Assembly: GCA_017591395.1 (NCBI GenBank)
Contig: WEDG01004542.1
Location: 58,581-122,580, forward strand
Length of the DNA stretch: 64,000 bases
From: Schistocephalus solidus
Taxonomy: Eukaryota; Platyhelminthes; Cestoda; Diphyllobothriidea; Diphyllobothriidae
Reading direction: 5' to 3'
The notes beneath the pieces were generated by a model. That model saw nothing but the letters and a program-made list of their open reading frames with translations. It had not been told where the DNA came from and made no database searches. The position numbers were made by a program, and so were the translations under genes. Positions 53,801-59,439 of the stretch are shown in pieces (the stretch's first letter is position 1; each line of letters opens with the position of its first letter).

Positions 53801-56773
53801 ACAATTTATGGAATAAACCGTGCGTCAACGTACGTCAACAATATTCCATTCAAAATTAAGCCAATGATCTCAATTTTGCCGTCATTCAGCTTAATCTAAC
53901 TGTGAAAATGAATAACATATGGAAACGTTATAAAACCTAAAATCAGTGATCAATAGACCTTTGCTTTCTTAAATGTATTTAATGAATTGTAATGTTCTCA
54001 GTCAATGTGCAGTGGAATAATTTTTAAGATACAATTTCACTAAATATAGTTTGCAAATAAATACCGTTTATGAGCATAAACAACTGTAGTAAATTTAAAA
54101 GCATATCGTTATATAAAAATTTAATTTAGGAGGAGTAAAACATTTTCAAACCTTATATAAATGTCAAAGGATTTCCTGAGGTGGAATAAAGCCGATCGAA
54201 TTGAACAATCAGAATTATTTTATTTTATTTATTTTAAACTTACTCGCATAAAGTCAATACTTGAATGCATATACTTTTCGTGCGTAAACAGCACAATGAA
54301 CTCCTCATCCGTTGGAAGAAGACTGGCCAGCTATAAGTTTAAAAATATAATGAAAGACCGAAAGAAAATGCAATAAGGCAAGAATGTGAGAAGCAAATTA
54401 ATACAGTTAACAAAGAACAATTCAAAGTTTTAATAACAAAAATCACAGCAATTGTTTGCTTATGAAATATTTTTACTTACGTTTAATTCGCAATGCTCTG
54501 ATGACTATTGGTATACTCGATTTACAATTTAATACATATTTCGGGAAAGATGTTATAATTTAAATAATTTGCACTATTATTTCGTCTAGAAGTAAAATAA
54601 ATAAAGCTTTTTTGTGCTCAAGTTAAAATAAAAAAATCGTTTTCATTACTGTTGTTTTTTGATCTCTTTTTCCTTTGACATTATTTTCCGATTTAAATTT
54701 CCCTCCCACTCGAGGCATTGATTTTGAATAGTATTTAACAAACTCCAACCGCTTATTCAATGGTTCAAACTAATTTATGTAATCGTTTTTATTTTGACCT
54801 TGATCGTTACTTTGCCGATGTAAAACCGATTGTCAGTCTCAGTGCAGGGCTATTGAGGGGGGTTTAATGTTCGGTGTCTTAAAAATAACACAAAAACTGT
54901 CGTGGTATTCAGCATTGACTTATTTCCGTAATTTTTGTTAATTTTAACCTGCAATGTCATGCTACGATTAGAACTTGTAATATGGGCTTGTTAACCCTTG
55001 CTTTAATAATTGAGGCGCATATACGAGTGCTATAGACTTATTACAAAGTAGAGGTAGGCGCGGACACTAGAGATATAAGTGGATAAACATACACGTTCTG
55101 ACACGTACAAGAGTCGACCGTCAGATACTATGAGCTTGTAACGACCGGAAAACTATTTTGTCGGGGTTGGAAGAGATAAAAGACTAAACCCTTTCCCGTT
55201 CCCACTTCCTCACTGTTTTTACAACAGGTGGGTACAGCAGGATTTATTGGTACTTAAAACGTTTTGTGATGGATTATCAGCTGCAACCCGTCTTTGCATA
55301 ACACATATAACAAATGAAGTGGCCAACAGTTTAAATTTACAGACAATCAATGCATATCAGCAAGGGTCAGAGGTCAATGTAAAGAATAATCAGGTTAACG
55401 CGTTAGCTTAAAACTCAAGAGGAAAGAAAATGTGGGGAGGGCTTAACACAACTCACAGCCATAATGAATCTAGGGGTGAACATTTCCAGGGGAATTGTTG
55501 CTTGACCACGTGGTATAGTTGCTTGCAAAGGTCAGTTCTCTCTACGTATATACGCTGCTTCTATGTAGTGCAAAGCCTAAGCTGTTCATGCTTGCAACTA
55601 GACCACGTGGTCAATCTACAATTGCCCTGGTAATTTTCACCCTTAGATTCATTATGGCTGTGAGTTAAGTCCTCGCCACCTTTTCTTTCCTCTTAAGTTT
55701 TAAGCTAATGCGTTGACCTGGTTATCCTTTACGTTGAGCTCTGACCCTTGCTGGTATGTATTGATTTTCTGTAAATTTAAACTGCTGTCTACTTCCATTC
55801 GTTATCTGTGTTATGCAAAGACAGGTTGCAGTTAATAAGCCATAACAAACGTTTTTAGTTCCAATGAATCCTGATGTTTACTCCTGTTTTAACTACATAT
55901 CCGAGATAAAATGCTTCAAATTTCGCAAACAGCACCTCTCACTGGTTGACTTCCCACCACAGTCATTCACTCTGATTATAAGCTCTTGTATGAGACCTCA
56001 ATCTTAGTCTACTCTAAACCCATCGTTCCAGTTATTCACGCTCACATTCCTTATAATAAAAATTAGGTAAAGACTGTTTTTGCGACCTCCACTCTAACCC
56101 AGCAACGAATGCTAGCCCTAACGAACACACCAAATAGGGTTATGTTTAGGGTAATTTTAGTTAGTAGGTAGGTACAGATAGTATAGAGTTGATTGTAAAA
56201 ATCTTCCCTCGTTACTAGACGAATATAACTTCAGTTTCACTGCAAACGTGATAACGCCCTTTTTGACCTTTAAGCTACCTCAACTCCACCACTGCCGACT
56301 CCGTAATGCACGCCTACCTATTCATTGTGCTCGTTTTGGTCATAAAAGCCTTCCTTGACGCTAGGGAAGGTGGAGACGGGGTGGTTCACGCAAGCAGTCC
56401 TTGCTAAAAGTTTTAATATTTGGTTTGCGGAAAGTACCCGAGACAATTCTCACATTGAACGCGCACCAGAAAGGCTGGGGCACGCATTGCTATCCTTAAA
56501 ATTGCATTTCAATCTACCTGAAAAGGACAGTTGAAAAATGTATTCCCAATTCAGCCATCTTTGACAAGAGGACAATAGCTATGCTCTCGGTGCTCTTTTA
56601 TTACAAATATTTTGATCAGAATATGAAAAAAACCGCAAAATTCTGACAGCTGAGCATCGAAGCAAATATTAACGCACACTTACTTCGGATATTTCAATTT
56701 TCTTGTCCTTGTTCTTGTCAACGTGTGCCCAGAGCTCATCCTTCAAGGCCTGAACTTCCGCGTGTGTGAGACT
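26679..56773 (-). CDS. Hexa-EF-hand calbindin/calretinin-like calcium-binding protein gene, 8 exons, 5' end missing
   Basis: Eight exons read right to left give about 228 residues in the order of the calbindin-D28k/calretinin family: EF2, an LLPT.EEF linker, EF3, a helix with an EYT motif, EF4, MAR-LLPV.ENF, EF5, EF6, stop. Family members are cytosolic Ca2+ buffers/sensors, typically of neurons, about 260-270 residues long. Visible loops: DKNKDKKIEISE (EF2), DKDHSGYIEANE (EF3), DKNKDRRLQLSE (EF4), a loop split by an intron (EF5), DANKDGKICIDE (EF6). Intron lengths from 5' to 3' are 2353, 705, 4264, 5265, 1216, 5968 and 9636 bp, filled with retroelements. EF1 and the N-terminus (about 50 residues) were not found up to 64000. 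Phases match at six of seven junctions; the EF5 junction does not. Secretagogin or Cbp53E-like orthology cannot be separated from calretinin by eye. Confidence 0.9.
26985..27845. other. Intron G-H, right of exon H: no recognisable repeat
   Basis: Non-coding intron sequence of the EF-hand gene with no motif I recognise. Confidence 0.5.
27850..28025 (+). repeat. C2H2-type retrotransposon tail fragment
   Basis: ACAGAGAGTGAGGTAGATGC, AAGTCTACTCTCATTATGAA and the final GTCAAACTGTCGCAC match the distal end of the tail repeat (as at 2480-2600 and 40290-40410). It is 5' truncated and lies in the last intron of the EF-hand gene. Confidence 0.7.
28335..30060 (+). pseudogene. Penelope-like element: RT and GIY-YIG, near full core but decayed
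   Basis: Plus strand in order: DVVILPADKGGSTAILGKADY (28550), GLPKVRKPEVPLRSIVSLKG (28790), SLDVVSSFTGIPLDL (motif A, 28995), GSPISEFLAEVTM (29160), LWVWYVDETFLKVKRDGL (motif C, 29240; YVDD read as YVDE), LTFLDVLVQRNTVGTFQTS (29360), a shifted linker, then KIPCNSCNVVYGGQTEN (GIY-YIG, 29817) and HTLATGNEVALEKS (29940). Stops lie between most blocks. It has the domain order of PLE RTs, which prime at nicks made by their own GIY-YIG nuclease. It lies in the last intron of the EF-hand gene. Confidence 0.9.
30345..30625 (+). repeat. tRNA-derived SINE with leader
   Basis: Leader CCCCGCCAGCAGCCGCAG at 30363. Then a tRNA-like head with an A-box-like GCAGTGGGTAGAGCG (30459) and B-box-like GCGAGTTCAAGC (30496). 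Then the body GGCTGACTGATGATGACTTA and CCAGAAATGGCG. The same head and body arrangement occurs at 32.14, 35.88 and 44.75 kb. Confidence 0.75.
30785..31800 (-). pseudogene. Penelope-like element: RT C-terminal half and GIY-YIG
   Basis: Minus strand from 31.80 kb: CYEQLKGAPNGSPISGFLAK, then the palm region with a stop, LEMLHMTINSTIPGIQFTLE, NFPFLDVRVQRKTDGTLRTS (31520), VYLKKTYAEVILPYEGNQ, NYLREVFSQNGYPKDFV-like linker (31300), HQIHVAHKPTTTWRIQIVHP (31120) and VIYKIPCEACEAVYFGQT (31030). It then decays. This is the same family as the 28.3-30.0 kb element. It is inverted with respect to the GIY-YIG fragment that starts at 31.8 kb. Confidence 0.88.
31805..32115 (+). pseudogene. Penelope-like linker and GIY-YIG fragment, inverted partner
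   Basis: Plus strand: LINDLSKLVERQLRKHQI, HVAHKPKTTLRTQIVHPKD, RVNYLEKKEVIYKS, then a broken GIY-YIG core (LWSNRKLHLYTH). HVAHKP.TT-IVHPKD-NYL.KKEVIYK is the same block as on the minus strand at 31.0-31.15 kb, so the two elements are head-to-head. A short TATATATATA run and a SINE follow. Confidence 0.82.
32135..32295 (+). repeat. tRNA-derived SINE
   Basis: Head: GAGTCCGCGGCTCGTTGTTT with B-box-like ACGGGTTTGAACC (32192). Body: GGCTGGCTGATGACGCCTTG and AAATTTCAGTCCCCCTTG. It abuts the inverted PLE pair. Confidence 0.72.
32300..34250. other. Intron G-H: no recognisable gene or repeat
   Basis: AT-rich intron DNA with no coding motif or similarity to other parts that I noticed. Confidence 0.5.
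34255..34430 (-). repeat. Dispersed repeat (GTGTTTCGCCGATGTT family), minus copy
   Basis: Reverse complement reads AAATGTGTTTCGCCGATGTT, CCGCTGCTGTGTGAAACAG and GAGTCCCCCAGC, matching 18110-18200 on plus. It lies just upstream of the second-family PLE fragment. Confidence 0.65.
34640..35262 (+). pseudogene. Penelope-like element, second family: GIY-YIG domain fragment
   Basis: A 203-codon open frame (34650-35261) contains MSGVVCWIWYRS, RMRMTKHAALVRRNFASSQT, LKFDEAEILARGDSRVSREL, LQSWFSGPNSSSKRNDLPPP and GKLIDHAG. The minus strand at 50.3 kb has the same blocks (FKFDKAKILA, VSRELFKS, FSGPQSINKRNDL), so this is a repeat-encoded protein, not a host gene. The pattern VV.RI.C-[YVG.T.]-R...H-W.SGP..IN fits a GIY-YIG C-terminal domain. 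The GIY core itself is mutated (SKYDSKT). Upstream RT was not recognised. Confidence 0.72.
35605..35830 (+). repeat. Dispersed leader repeat with SINE body
   Basis: ATGAACGCTCACCGAGCGCT, ACTCACTCCTTCCGCTCTGC and GAGCCCCGCCAGCAGCCAC (35670), then GACTGGCTGACGACGGCTAA and AAATGGCCATTCCAGTCTCC (35790). The tRNA head is reduced to GCGGGTTGCGGGTTCGGGTG. Confidence 0.72.
35878..36055 (+). repeat. tRNA-derived SINE, well preserved head
   Basis: A-box-like GTGGCTCAATGGTTAGAGCG (35889), then GTTGGACTTCTGATCAAGG and B-box-like GGGTTCGGAGCC. The body GGTTGGCTGACGACGGCT and AATGGTCATTGCAGTCCCC follows. The head resembles a tRNA but lacks matching acceptor arms, so it is not a tRNA gene. Confidence 0.78.
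36453..36525 (-). CDS. EF-hand gene exon G: remainder of EF5
   Basis: Reads TENGYMEGEELEAFF then KDLLELAQE, matching the GNGYIDENELDALLKDL pattern of EF5. Donor GAG|GTAAGA is strong. Acceptor CTTCTTCCATTGACAG leaves one base before the ACA codon, so it needs phase 2, whereas exon F ends in phase 0. A second AG five bases further in, combined with a GT four bases further out in exon F, restores frame and gives DEVKNGYMEGEE. The 5' edge is therefore uncertain; the coding assignment is not. Confidence 0.85.
36560..38180. other. Intron F-G: no recognisable gene or repeat
   Basis: AT-rich intron sequence with a few TTTTCGATTTT simple repeats at about 37925-37955. A 130-codon frame at 37332 has no recognisable motif and is probably accidental. 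Confidence 0.5.
38185..38420 (+). repeat. C2H2-type retrotransposon tail fragment
   Basis: GAGGGAGGAGAGAGTGTGGT, AGATGCCACGCAAGTCTTTT and CGCAACGCCACCCCTGCGTC match the distal tail module. It ends 100 bp before the next element copy. Confidence 0.7.
38525..39560 (+). pseudogene. C2H2-type retrotransposon copy 4: internally deleted, 5' region fused to RT C-terminus and fingers
   Basis: 38530-38630 matches the 5' region at 13.68 kb (CTCTGCCCAGCGGCCAG). Immediately after comes NKVLERTGLLGIHAQLRKLQ (38640), the RT C-terminal region, so the endonuclease and nearly all RT are deleted. Then KDTLQQK (38795) and finger units: CPNCDRKCT.RIGLVGHFQIH (39008), CARKFTYRMGIFGRTLIHD (39140), and fragments to about 39510 (HRMGLLGHMHI). 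Linker blocks TETGEPVPESP and SAPAILI match the other copies. Frames are broken. Confidence 0.82.
39610..40420 (+). repeat. 3' tail of C2H2-type retrotransposon copy 4
   Basis: Two-module tail as at 1775-2615: TGTGGTTTAGACGGATACCG, CCTGGTGTGTGCGTTTTGGG, GCCATGGCTTGGAAGG (40008), GACTGAGAGTCAGGCTGCAA (40097), ending near GACATCCTCGGACTACGAC. It lies in intron F-G of the EF-hand gene. Confidence 0.85.
40425..41715. other. Intron F-G: no recognisable gene
   Basis: A 130-codon frame at 40845-41237 and a 64-codon frame at 41556-41750 show no family motif. Their context inside an intron, on the opposite strand, argues against host exons. Confidence 0.45.
41720..41885 (-). repeat. C2H2-type retrotransposon tail fragment
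   Basis: Reverse complement of the distal tail: ACTTGCACTGCATCTTCATC, AAGACCGAGTCAGGAGGAC and GGGAGAGGGCGCAGGGG correspond to the end of the tail at 19.70-19.80 kb. Confidence 0.68.
42494..42596 (-). CDS. EF-hand gene exon F: EF4-EF5 linker and start of EF5 loop
   Basis: One base plus 34 codons: R-LLPVKENFLKK through ITIADINKVFSYYDE. LLPVKENF is the family hallmark after EF4 (LLPVQENF), and the last two codons (DE) are positions 1-2 of the EF5 loop. Acceptor TTTTAG, donor GAA|GTAAGT (very strong), phase 0 at the donor. See exon G for the phase conflict. Confidence 0.9.
43813..43868 (-). CDS. EF-hand gene exon E: EF4 loop
   Basis: Eighteen codons plus two bases: LRIFDKNKDRRLQLSEMA + AG. The loop DKNKDRRLQLSE keeps D1, N3, D5, L8 and E12, but position 6 is Arg rather than Gly, which is unfavourable for the tight turn. 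Acceptor GTCCTCAG, donor AAG|GTCGGT, ending in phase 2. The next exon supplies one base to complete Arg of the MAR-LLP motif. Confidence 0.9.
44340..44720. repeat. Nested SINE and leader-repeat fragments
   Basis: 44400-44520 is a SINE in reverse orientation (AGACCGGAATGGCCATTTC; GGGATTCGAACCCGCGACC is the complement of the B-box). 44528-44600 is a body on plus (GACTGGCTGATGACGGCTAT). 44650-44700 contains GCCCCAAGGCACAACGGGAC, shared with 23.51 kb. Confidence 0.7.
44748..44905 (+). repeat. tRNA-derived SINE, well preserved
   Basis: A-box-like GTGCCTCATTGGTAGAGCG (44755), B-box-like GCGGCTTCAAATCCC (44793), body GACTGGCTGATGAAGGCTAA and ACATGGCCATTCCGGTCTTA. It lies in intron D-E. Confidence 0.78.
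45000..45260 (-). repeat. C2H2-type retrotransposon tail fragment
   Basis: Reverse complement reads GAGAGTGAGCGCAGTAGATG, CTGTGCAAGTGTATTATTAC and the terminal CGGTTGAATACTCATATACG, matching the end of the tail. The CATCTACTGCGCTCACTCTC block is at 45148-45170. Confidence 0.68.
45300..46880. other. Intron D-E: no recognisable gene or repeat
   Basis: AT-rich. A 79-codon frame at 45722 has no recognisable motif. Confidence 0.5.
46886..47620 (+). pseudogene. Unidentified coding-like block in three shifted frames
   Basis: Three frames meet end to end: 46886-47131 (SSAKYWFKLPAVEENVSLL, QHSMRALEDNRDEEEV), 47097-47450 (CEFKTMDELHEKCAHLSYLK, VWTSYEIYNARQVRMPRKGK) and 47420-47620 (CKIHESKPKDKAITLGHKKC). 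The first switch falls at a short (GA)n run at 47108-47124, a typical slippage site. Composition is protein-like (balanced K/E, few stops over 730 bp), unlike the surrounding intron. I do not recognise the family. It could be a transposon protein or a processed pseudogene, and lies on the strand opposite to the host gene. Confidence 0.4.
47640..49120. other. Intron D-E: no recognisable gene or repeat
   Basis: AT-rich intron sequence. Only short accidental frames. Confidence 0.5.
49134..49217 (-). CDS. EF-hand gene exon D: EF3 exiting helix and linker to EF4
   Basis: Twenty-eight codons, DFLKELFKYTKKGNELGE then DKLIEYTDNL. This is the FL.DLL helix followed by the KL.EYT helix of the calretinin family. 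Acceptor TTCTGTAG, donor CTG|GTAAGG, phase 0. Joined to exon E it gives YTDNL-LRIFD, matching the family pattern YT..-LR.FD. Confidence 0.9.
49545..49780 (-). repeat. tRNA-derived SINE in reverse orientation with leader-like sequence
   Basis: GAATTGCCATTTCTGGCCAA, CAACCCGACCCTAGACTCAA, CCATGACCCATGGATTAGCG and CCATTGAGCCACGGGTTC (49750) are the reverse complement of a SINE body and of a tRNA-like head (GAACCCGTGGCTCAATGG, as at 35.88 kb). The 49555-49610 segment resembles the dispersed leader repeat. Confidence 0.73.
49835..50345 (-). pseudogene. Penelope-like element, second family: GIY-YIG end and downstream region
   Basis: Minus strand from 50345: QVAAHATGPGHTFKFDKAK, ILASADNRVSRELFKS, FSGPQSINKRNDLAVPY and GKIANHAR, the same block as the plus-strand ORF at 34.95-35.15 kb. 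It continues to GGCLATTL and then a non-coding arm (49845-49995) that contains TATAAATA on the minus strand. That arm recurs inverted at 50360-50512. Several stops. Confidence 0.72.
50355..50512 (+). repeat. Inverted copy of the PLE downstream arm
   Basis: CCATGGCAACCATGCCC, CTGTCTCTGATGCTGGGTTC, AAGAGAGAATCCGAACGTCA and CAGTGATCGCCTCTTCTG correspond in order to the reverse complement of 49995-49845 (CTGTCTTTGATGATGGG, GAGAGAATCATAAACGTCAG, TGTGATCACCTCTTC). The arms flank about 360 bp, as expected for inverted pseudo-LTRs of Penelope-like elements. Confidence 0.7.
50503..50565 (+). repeat. (TTC)n microsatellite
   Basis: TCTGCTTCTGCT then (TTC)n with one interruption. It sits at the end of the inverted PLE arm. 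The polyserine frame across it is an artefact. Confidence 0.9.
50575..50680 (+). repeat. Dispersed leader repeat
   Basis: GACGAACGCTCACCGATCGG, GTACCTCACTCGTCCCTTTT and CTCAAGCCCCACCAGCATAC match the leader at 35.61-35.70 kb. Confidence 0.65.
50690..51920. other. Intron C-D: no recognisable gene or repeat
   Basis: No motif recognised. Overlapping short frames on both strands at 51227-51662 show no recognisable protein. Confidence 0.45.
51930..52610 (+). repeat. Solitary 3' tail of C2H2-type retrotransposon
   Basis: Starts inside module 1 (AGTCAGACGGCAATGGCTGC), then CCTGGTGTGTGCGTTATGGG, GGTCGACAGCTCAGCGCATT (52129), CTGTGGCTTGGAAGG (52201), GACTGAGAGTCAGGCTGCAA (52290) and GGAGAGAGTGCGGTAGATAC. 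No finger or RT sequence precedes it, so it is a 5'-truncated insertion in intron C-D. Confidence 0.85.
52615..53475. other. Intron C-D: AT-rich, no recognisable gene or repeat
   Basis: No coding motif in either strand up to exon C. Confidence 0.55.
53482..53538 (-). CDS. EF-hand gene exon C: EF3 loop
   Basis: Nineteen codons, VWKLFDKDHSGYIEANELK. The loop DKDHSGYIEANE is fully canonical (D1, D3, S5, G6, Y7, I8, E12) and is close to calretinin EF3 (W.KYD.D.SGYIE..ELK). Acceptor CTTCCTAAG, donor AAG|GTGGGT, phase 0 both sides. It is one of the shortest exons of the gene (57 nt). Confidence 0.92.
54244..54330 (-). CDS. EF-hand gene exon B: EF2-EF3 linker
   Basis: Twenty-nine codons, LASLLPTDEEFIVLF through SSIDFMR. 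LLPTDEEF matches the conserved linker VLPTEENF of the calretinin family, and the S.IDFM end matches the helix entering EF3. Acceptor TTATAG and donor CGA|GTAAGT are both strong; phase 0 at both ends. The surrounding intron sequence is very AT-rich. Confidence 0.9.
54345..55215. other. Intron A-B: AT-rich, no recognisable gene or repeat
   Basis: Very AT-rich (e.g. 54420-54670), without recognisable repeats. Confidence 0.55.
55222..55891. mobile_element. Foldback (MITE-like) element with about 305-bp inverted arms
   Basis: The left arm (55222-55527) and right arm (55588-55891) are reverse complements with scattered mismatches and small indels. Matching pairs include GTTTAAATTTACAGACAATC/gattttctgtaaatttaaac, AGCCATAATGAATCTA/tagattcattatggct and GACCACGTGGT in both. 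The loop is about 60 bp. It encodes no protein. The structure fits a non-autonomous palindromic DNA element, or an inverted duplication. It lies in intron A-B of the EF-hand gene, where its transcript could form a long hairpin. Confidence 0.88.
55900..56660. other. Intron A-B: no recognisable gene or repeat
   Basis: Unremarkable intron DNA between the foldback element and exon A. Confidence 0.5.
56684..56773 (-). CDS. EF-hand gene exon A: EF2
   Basis: Thirty codons from SLTHAEVQAL to KKIEISE. The 12-residue loop DKNKDKKIEISE has D1, N3, D5, I8 and E12, with K at position 6 where glycine is usual. The acceptor is TTTTCAAG at 56774 and the donor is GAA|GTAAGT at 56683, ending in phase 0. It aligns with the second EF-hand of calbindin-D28k, which is degenerate in vertebrates, so the preserved ligands here are notable. 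An acceptor two bases further in (AAGAG) is possible and would alter only the first residue or phase. Confidence 0.87.
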
Positions 56774-57064
56774 CTTGAAAATGACAAAATATTTGCTCAC
56801 TTCATTTTTTTATTAAGAAATTGGTTTTTGCCCAGAGGCTCCGCAGAGGAAGAAAACAAAATCACAGAGAAGAAACGCTTAATGCCACGGAACTCGGCCA
56901 AAACGCATTGGGCTTCGCTCTTAAGTGAAGACGAGCGATATATCATAAAGAGGAAAGGAGAAGATTATTAAAATTAATTTGGCGAAAAGGGAAAACCTTT
57001 TTAAAAAGGTAAAAGACTGGAAACAGGTCATTTTTGTACAATAGAAGCAAAGGAAAAAAACGAT

Positions 57065-57697
57065 TTGCGCAAACGAAGTAACTTTGATGCTCAACTTAGT
57101 TCGGATGGTCGCCTGCCCATCTTTCTGGGATTTGTTAACTGCGCACTACAAGGGTCAGGACAGTATTTCGCTCATATGGAAATCTCGCAAAATAAATTGT
57201 CACTTTTTTGGTCTTTGAGGTGGGAATTAAAAATTCTTTTTGAGGTCATTCGAGAAAACAAGGTTTCGCAAGGTCGCACATCGAGGGACTGGCTAATGAG
57301 GCAATACAAGGATGCCCAAGTGCTTGAAATAACAGAGAGCGGATTGTGGTTTTCAATTTCTGTGGCTGGGTGCCTCAACGGAGCTCTCACATTGCTTAAA
57401 ATGTTCACAGTTATGTTGAAACTTAACCAACTGTCTGCGATAAATATGCTAAGTATCAAAAATGCCATTCTTCTTTCAAAGGTATTCTCTTTCGCAATTT
57501 GCGCAGATAAATGCCCACTTCCAGAAATCTGCCGCATCGCTTATCTGACTGGTATTTGCGATGCTTCAACCATAAAAGTTTGTAGCGTTCTTCTTTTTTA
57601 CAGTTTGATTAAGGAGAAAATGACCCTGACAGAAAAGGTCAATCTTTATGAGCTGAATTTAATTTTTTCACCACGTAGTTCAGATCAGTTTGGGTAA
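57065..57697 (+). other. 210-codon open frame of unknown nature
   Basis: Open from 57065 to 57697 in a region otherwise dense in stops, with an overlapping 121-codon open frame on the minus strand (57172-57537). The predicted protein has no recognised domain. It contains hydrophobic stretches (WFSISVAGCLNGALTLLKMF; VCSVLLFYSLI) and several cysteines (ICADKCPLPEICRIAYL). No start context, splice sites or homologous copy elsewhere in the window support it. It may be chance, a fragment of an unrecognised element, or an exon of an antisense gene. Confidence 0.25.
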
Positions 57698-57719
57698 AGA
57701 TGATTAAAGTTACCCTCTA

Positions 57720-58700
57720 ATCAGGAAATGAGCCGTCCATCTCTAGACAAGAATTAAAAAATGGCTTTTGCTCGTTTGGGAATCGTGTGGTTTGATATAT
57801 CTCATGAAATCTCATTAAGATAGATGAAAATAAAACGTTTAATTTTAGCAGGGAGTTTTTGCGTGAAAATCTCTCGTCTCAAAAATACTTATAAAATCGT
57901 CTTCATTATCTCCTAGCATTTTAGGTGTCTAGATAAAGGCATAGGGTTGAACATCCTAAAGGGGATCTTGTGCAGACAAGATATTGCAGAATCAAAAATG
58001 GCCTTTAACGTAACGCGTTAAGCTAATAACTTGAGAGCGCAACATCTTTAATACTCAACATTGGTAATAAGTCTGCATATTTAATTTGTCACCTTATGTG
58101 ATTACGTCAAGCGTTTTTACTTCACTTATCAGTTAGCTGTCATGACAAGACGCCTCATTTAGGAGTTGGCCGTGACACGTCTAAGCGAAGATCACTCGAC
58201 TACTTAAAATTTCGGCATGCTCAGTCTATAAACCTTGCAAAAAAATGACTTATTTCGCAGTTATGGTTTAAGTGAGATTATTACCCCTCTCCATTGCGGA
58301 GCTTGCACAAAAGTTCAACAAGGATTCCTCACAACGACGCTGAAAGTCCGGAAGCCAGGGTATTACGTCGTAAACCGCACAAAATGGGGCAATTAAACTG
58401 GAAAAATAATCCCAGAAATAAATTCAAAGCAAAAATTGCCACCGATACTTTGAATTGTAGAAAGATTTTAAATTAATATGCCAAAGCCAATGCTGCAAGT
58501 TCAAGATCGCACACAGAAGGAGAAAAGTCAGAAATGTCATGAAAAACAGCCTCAAATAAACTGACTTCTATTGCAAGCCTTTGTGCAATAGGCAAAACAG
58601 ACTTGTTGCTATGTTCTTCAGCGTTTTGGAGGCAGTAATCGGTAGAAAGAGAAACTTACGAATATCATGAAAGCCAACTGTTAGCACCAAATTAAAAGCT
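57720..58700. other. No recognisable gene or repeat
   Basis: Searched on the minus strand for a first EF-hand exon; none seen. Confidence 0.45.
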
Positions 58701-58714
58701 TCTTTTGCAAACTT

Positions 58715-59400
58715 CGTGTCTGTTAAAACAACATTTTATAGAAGTAAACCTATACAACCTGTACCTGCTGTGACCGAAATAACCGTGGATACTTTTGGGG
58801 CTTTCCACATGGCTGCTTTTAACAACTCATTTGGCCCACTTGTGAAAAACACGGCGGCCTCGGAACGATTCGAGCTCATGTCAGCAAAGGGAAGGATTTA
58901 GTACCGTAAACGCTCTAGCTAACTGTGCTACAAGGCCCAAATGGGATCCGTGAGTTTTATCAAACTGGGGTAAAGTTACTCGTCCAGCCTACTGCAACGT
59001 ATGGAGTCCACCAAATCTGATACAGTAGGTGGACTGCCCCAGCAGGATGTCCTAAGCAATAAATCTAGAATCCACCAGATGACTACCAGGCACAATTAAT
59101 TGGAAGAGGATTTTGGAAGCTTTAAACAATTCCTTTGACGCACCTGTAAAAACCTAGGCGGCCTCAGTGGGATTTGAACTCATGTCAATAGAGCTACGAG
59201 GACCAACTGGGATCCGTGAGTTTAATCACACTTGGGTCAAGTTACCCGCCCAGCCTACTGCAACGTATGAATTCCACCAATTCTGATAAAGCAAGCTGAT
59301 TGTCCAAGTAGGAATTTCTAGGCAATCAATATAGAGTCAACAAGGCACAGTGAGTAGAGGATTTTGGAAGAGTTGAATATTTCAGTCAACCCACTTTTGA
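58715..59400 (-). repeat. tRNA-like SINE array, left arm (minus-oriented units)
   Basis: Minus-strand heads lie at about 58850-58945 (GGGCCTTGTAGCACAGTTAG, then CTAGAGCG and a B-box-like GAGCTCGAATCG) and about 59160-59212 (TCCTCGTAGCTCTATTGACA, GAGTTCAAATCCCAC). Each is followed by a body containing the GAGGCCGCC end and an ATCTGGTGGATTCTAG-type segment. A third unit is partial near 59340-59400. The orientation is opposite to the units that follow. Confidence 0.8.
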
Positions 59401-59439
59401 AAGAGACAACGGACTCCGTGGTGTTAAACTTACCACTCC

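Noticed and set aside
58600..58700. Candidate first EF-hand exon (minus strand, GTAAGT donor near 58650)
   Set aside because: A donor-like GTAAGT exists, but the preceding frame contains no EF loop or helix pattern.
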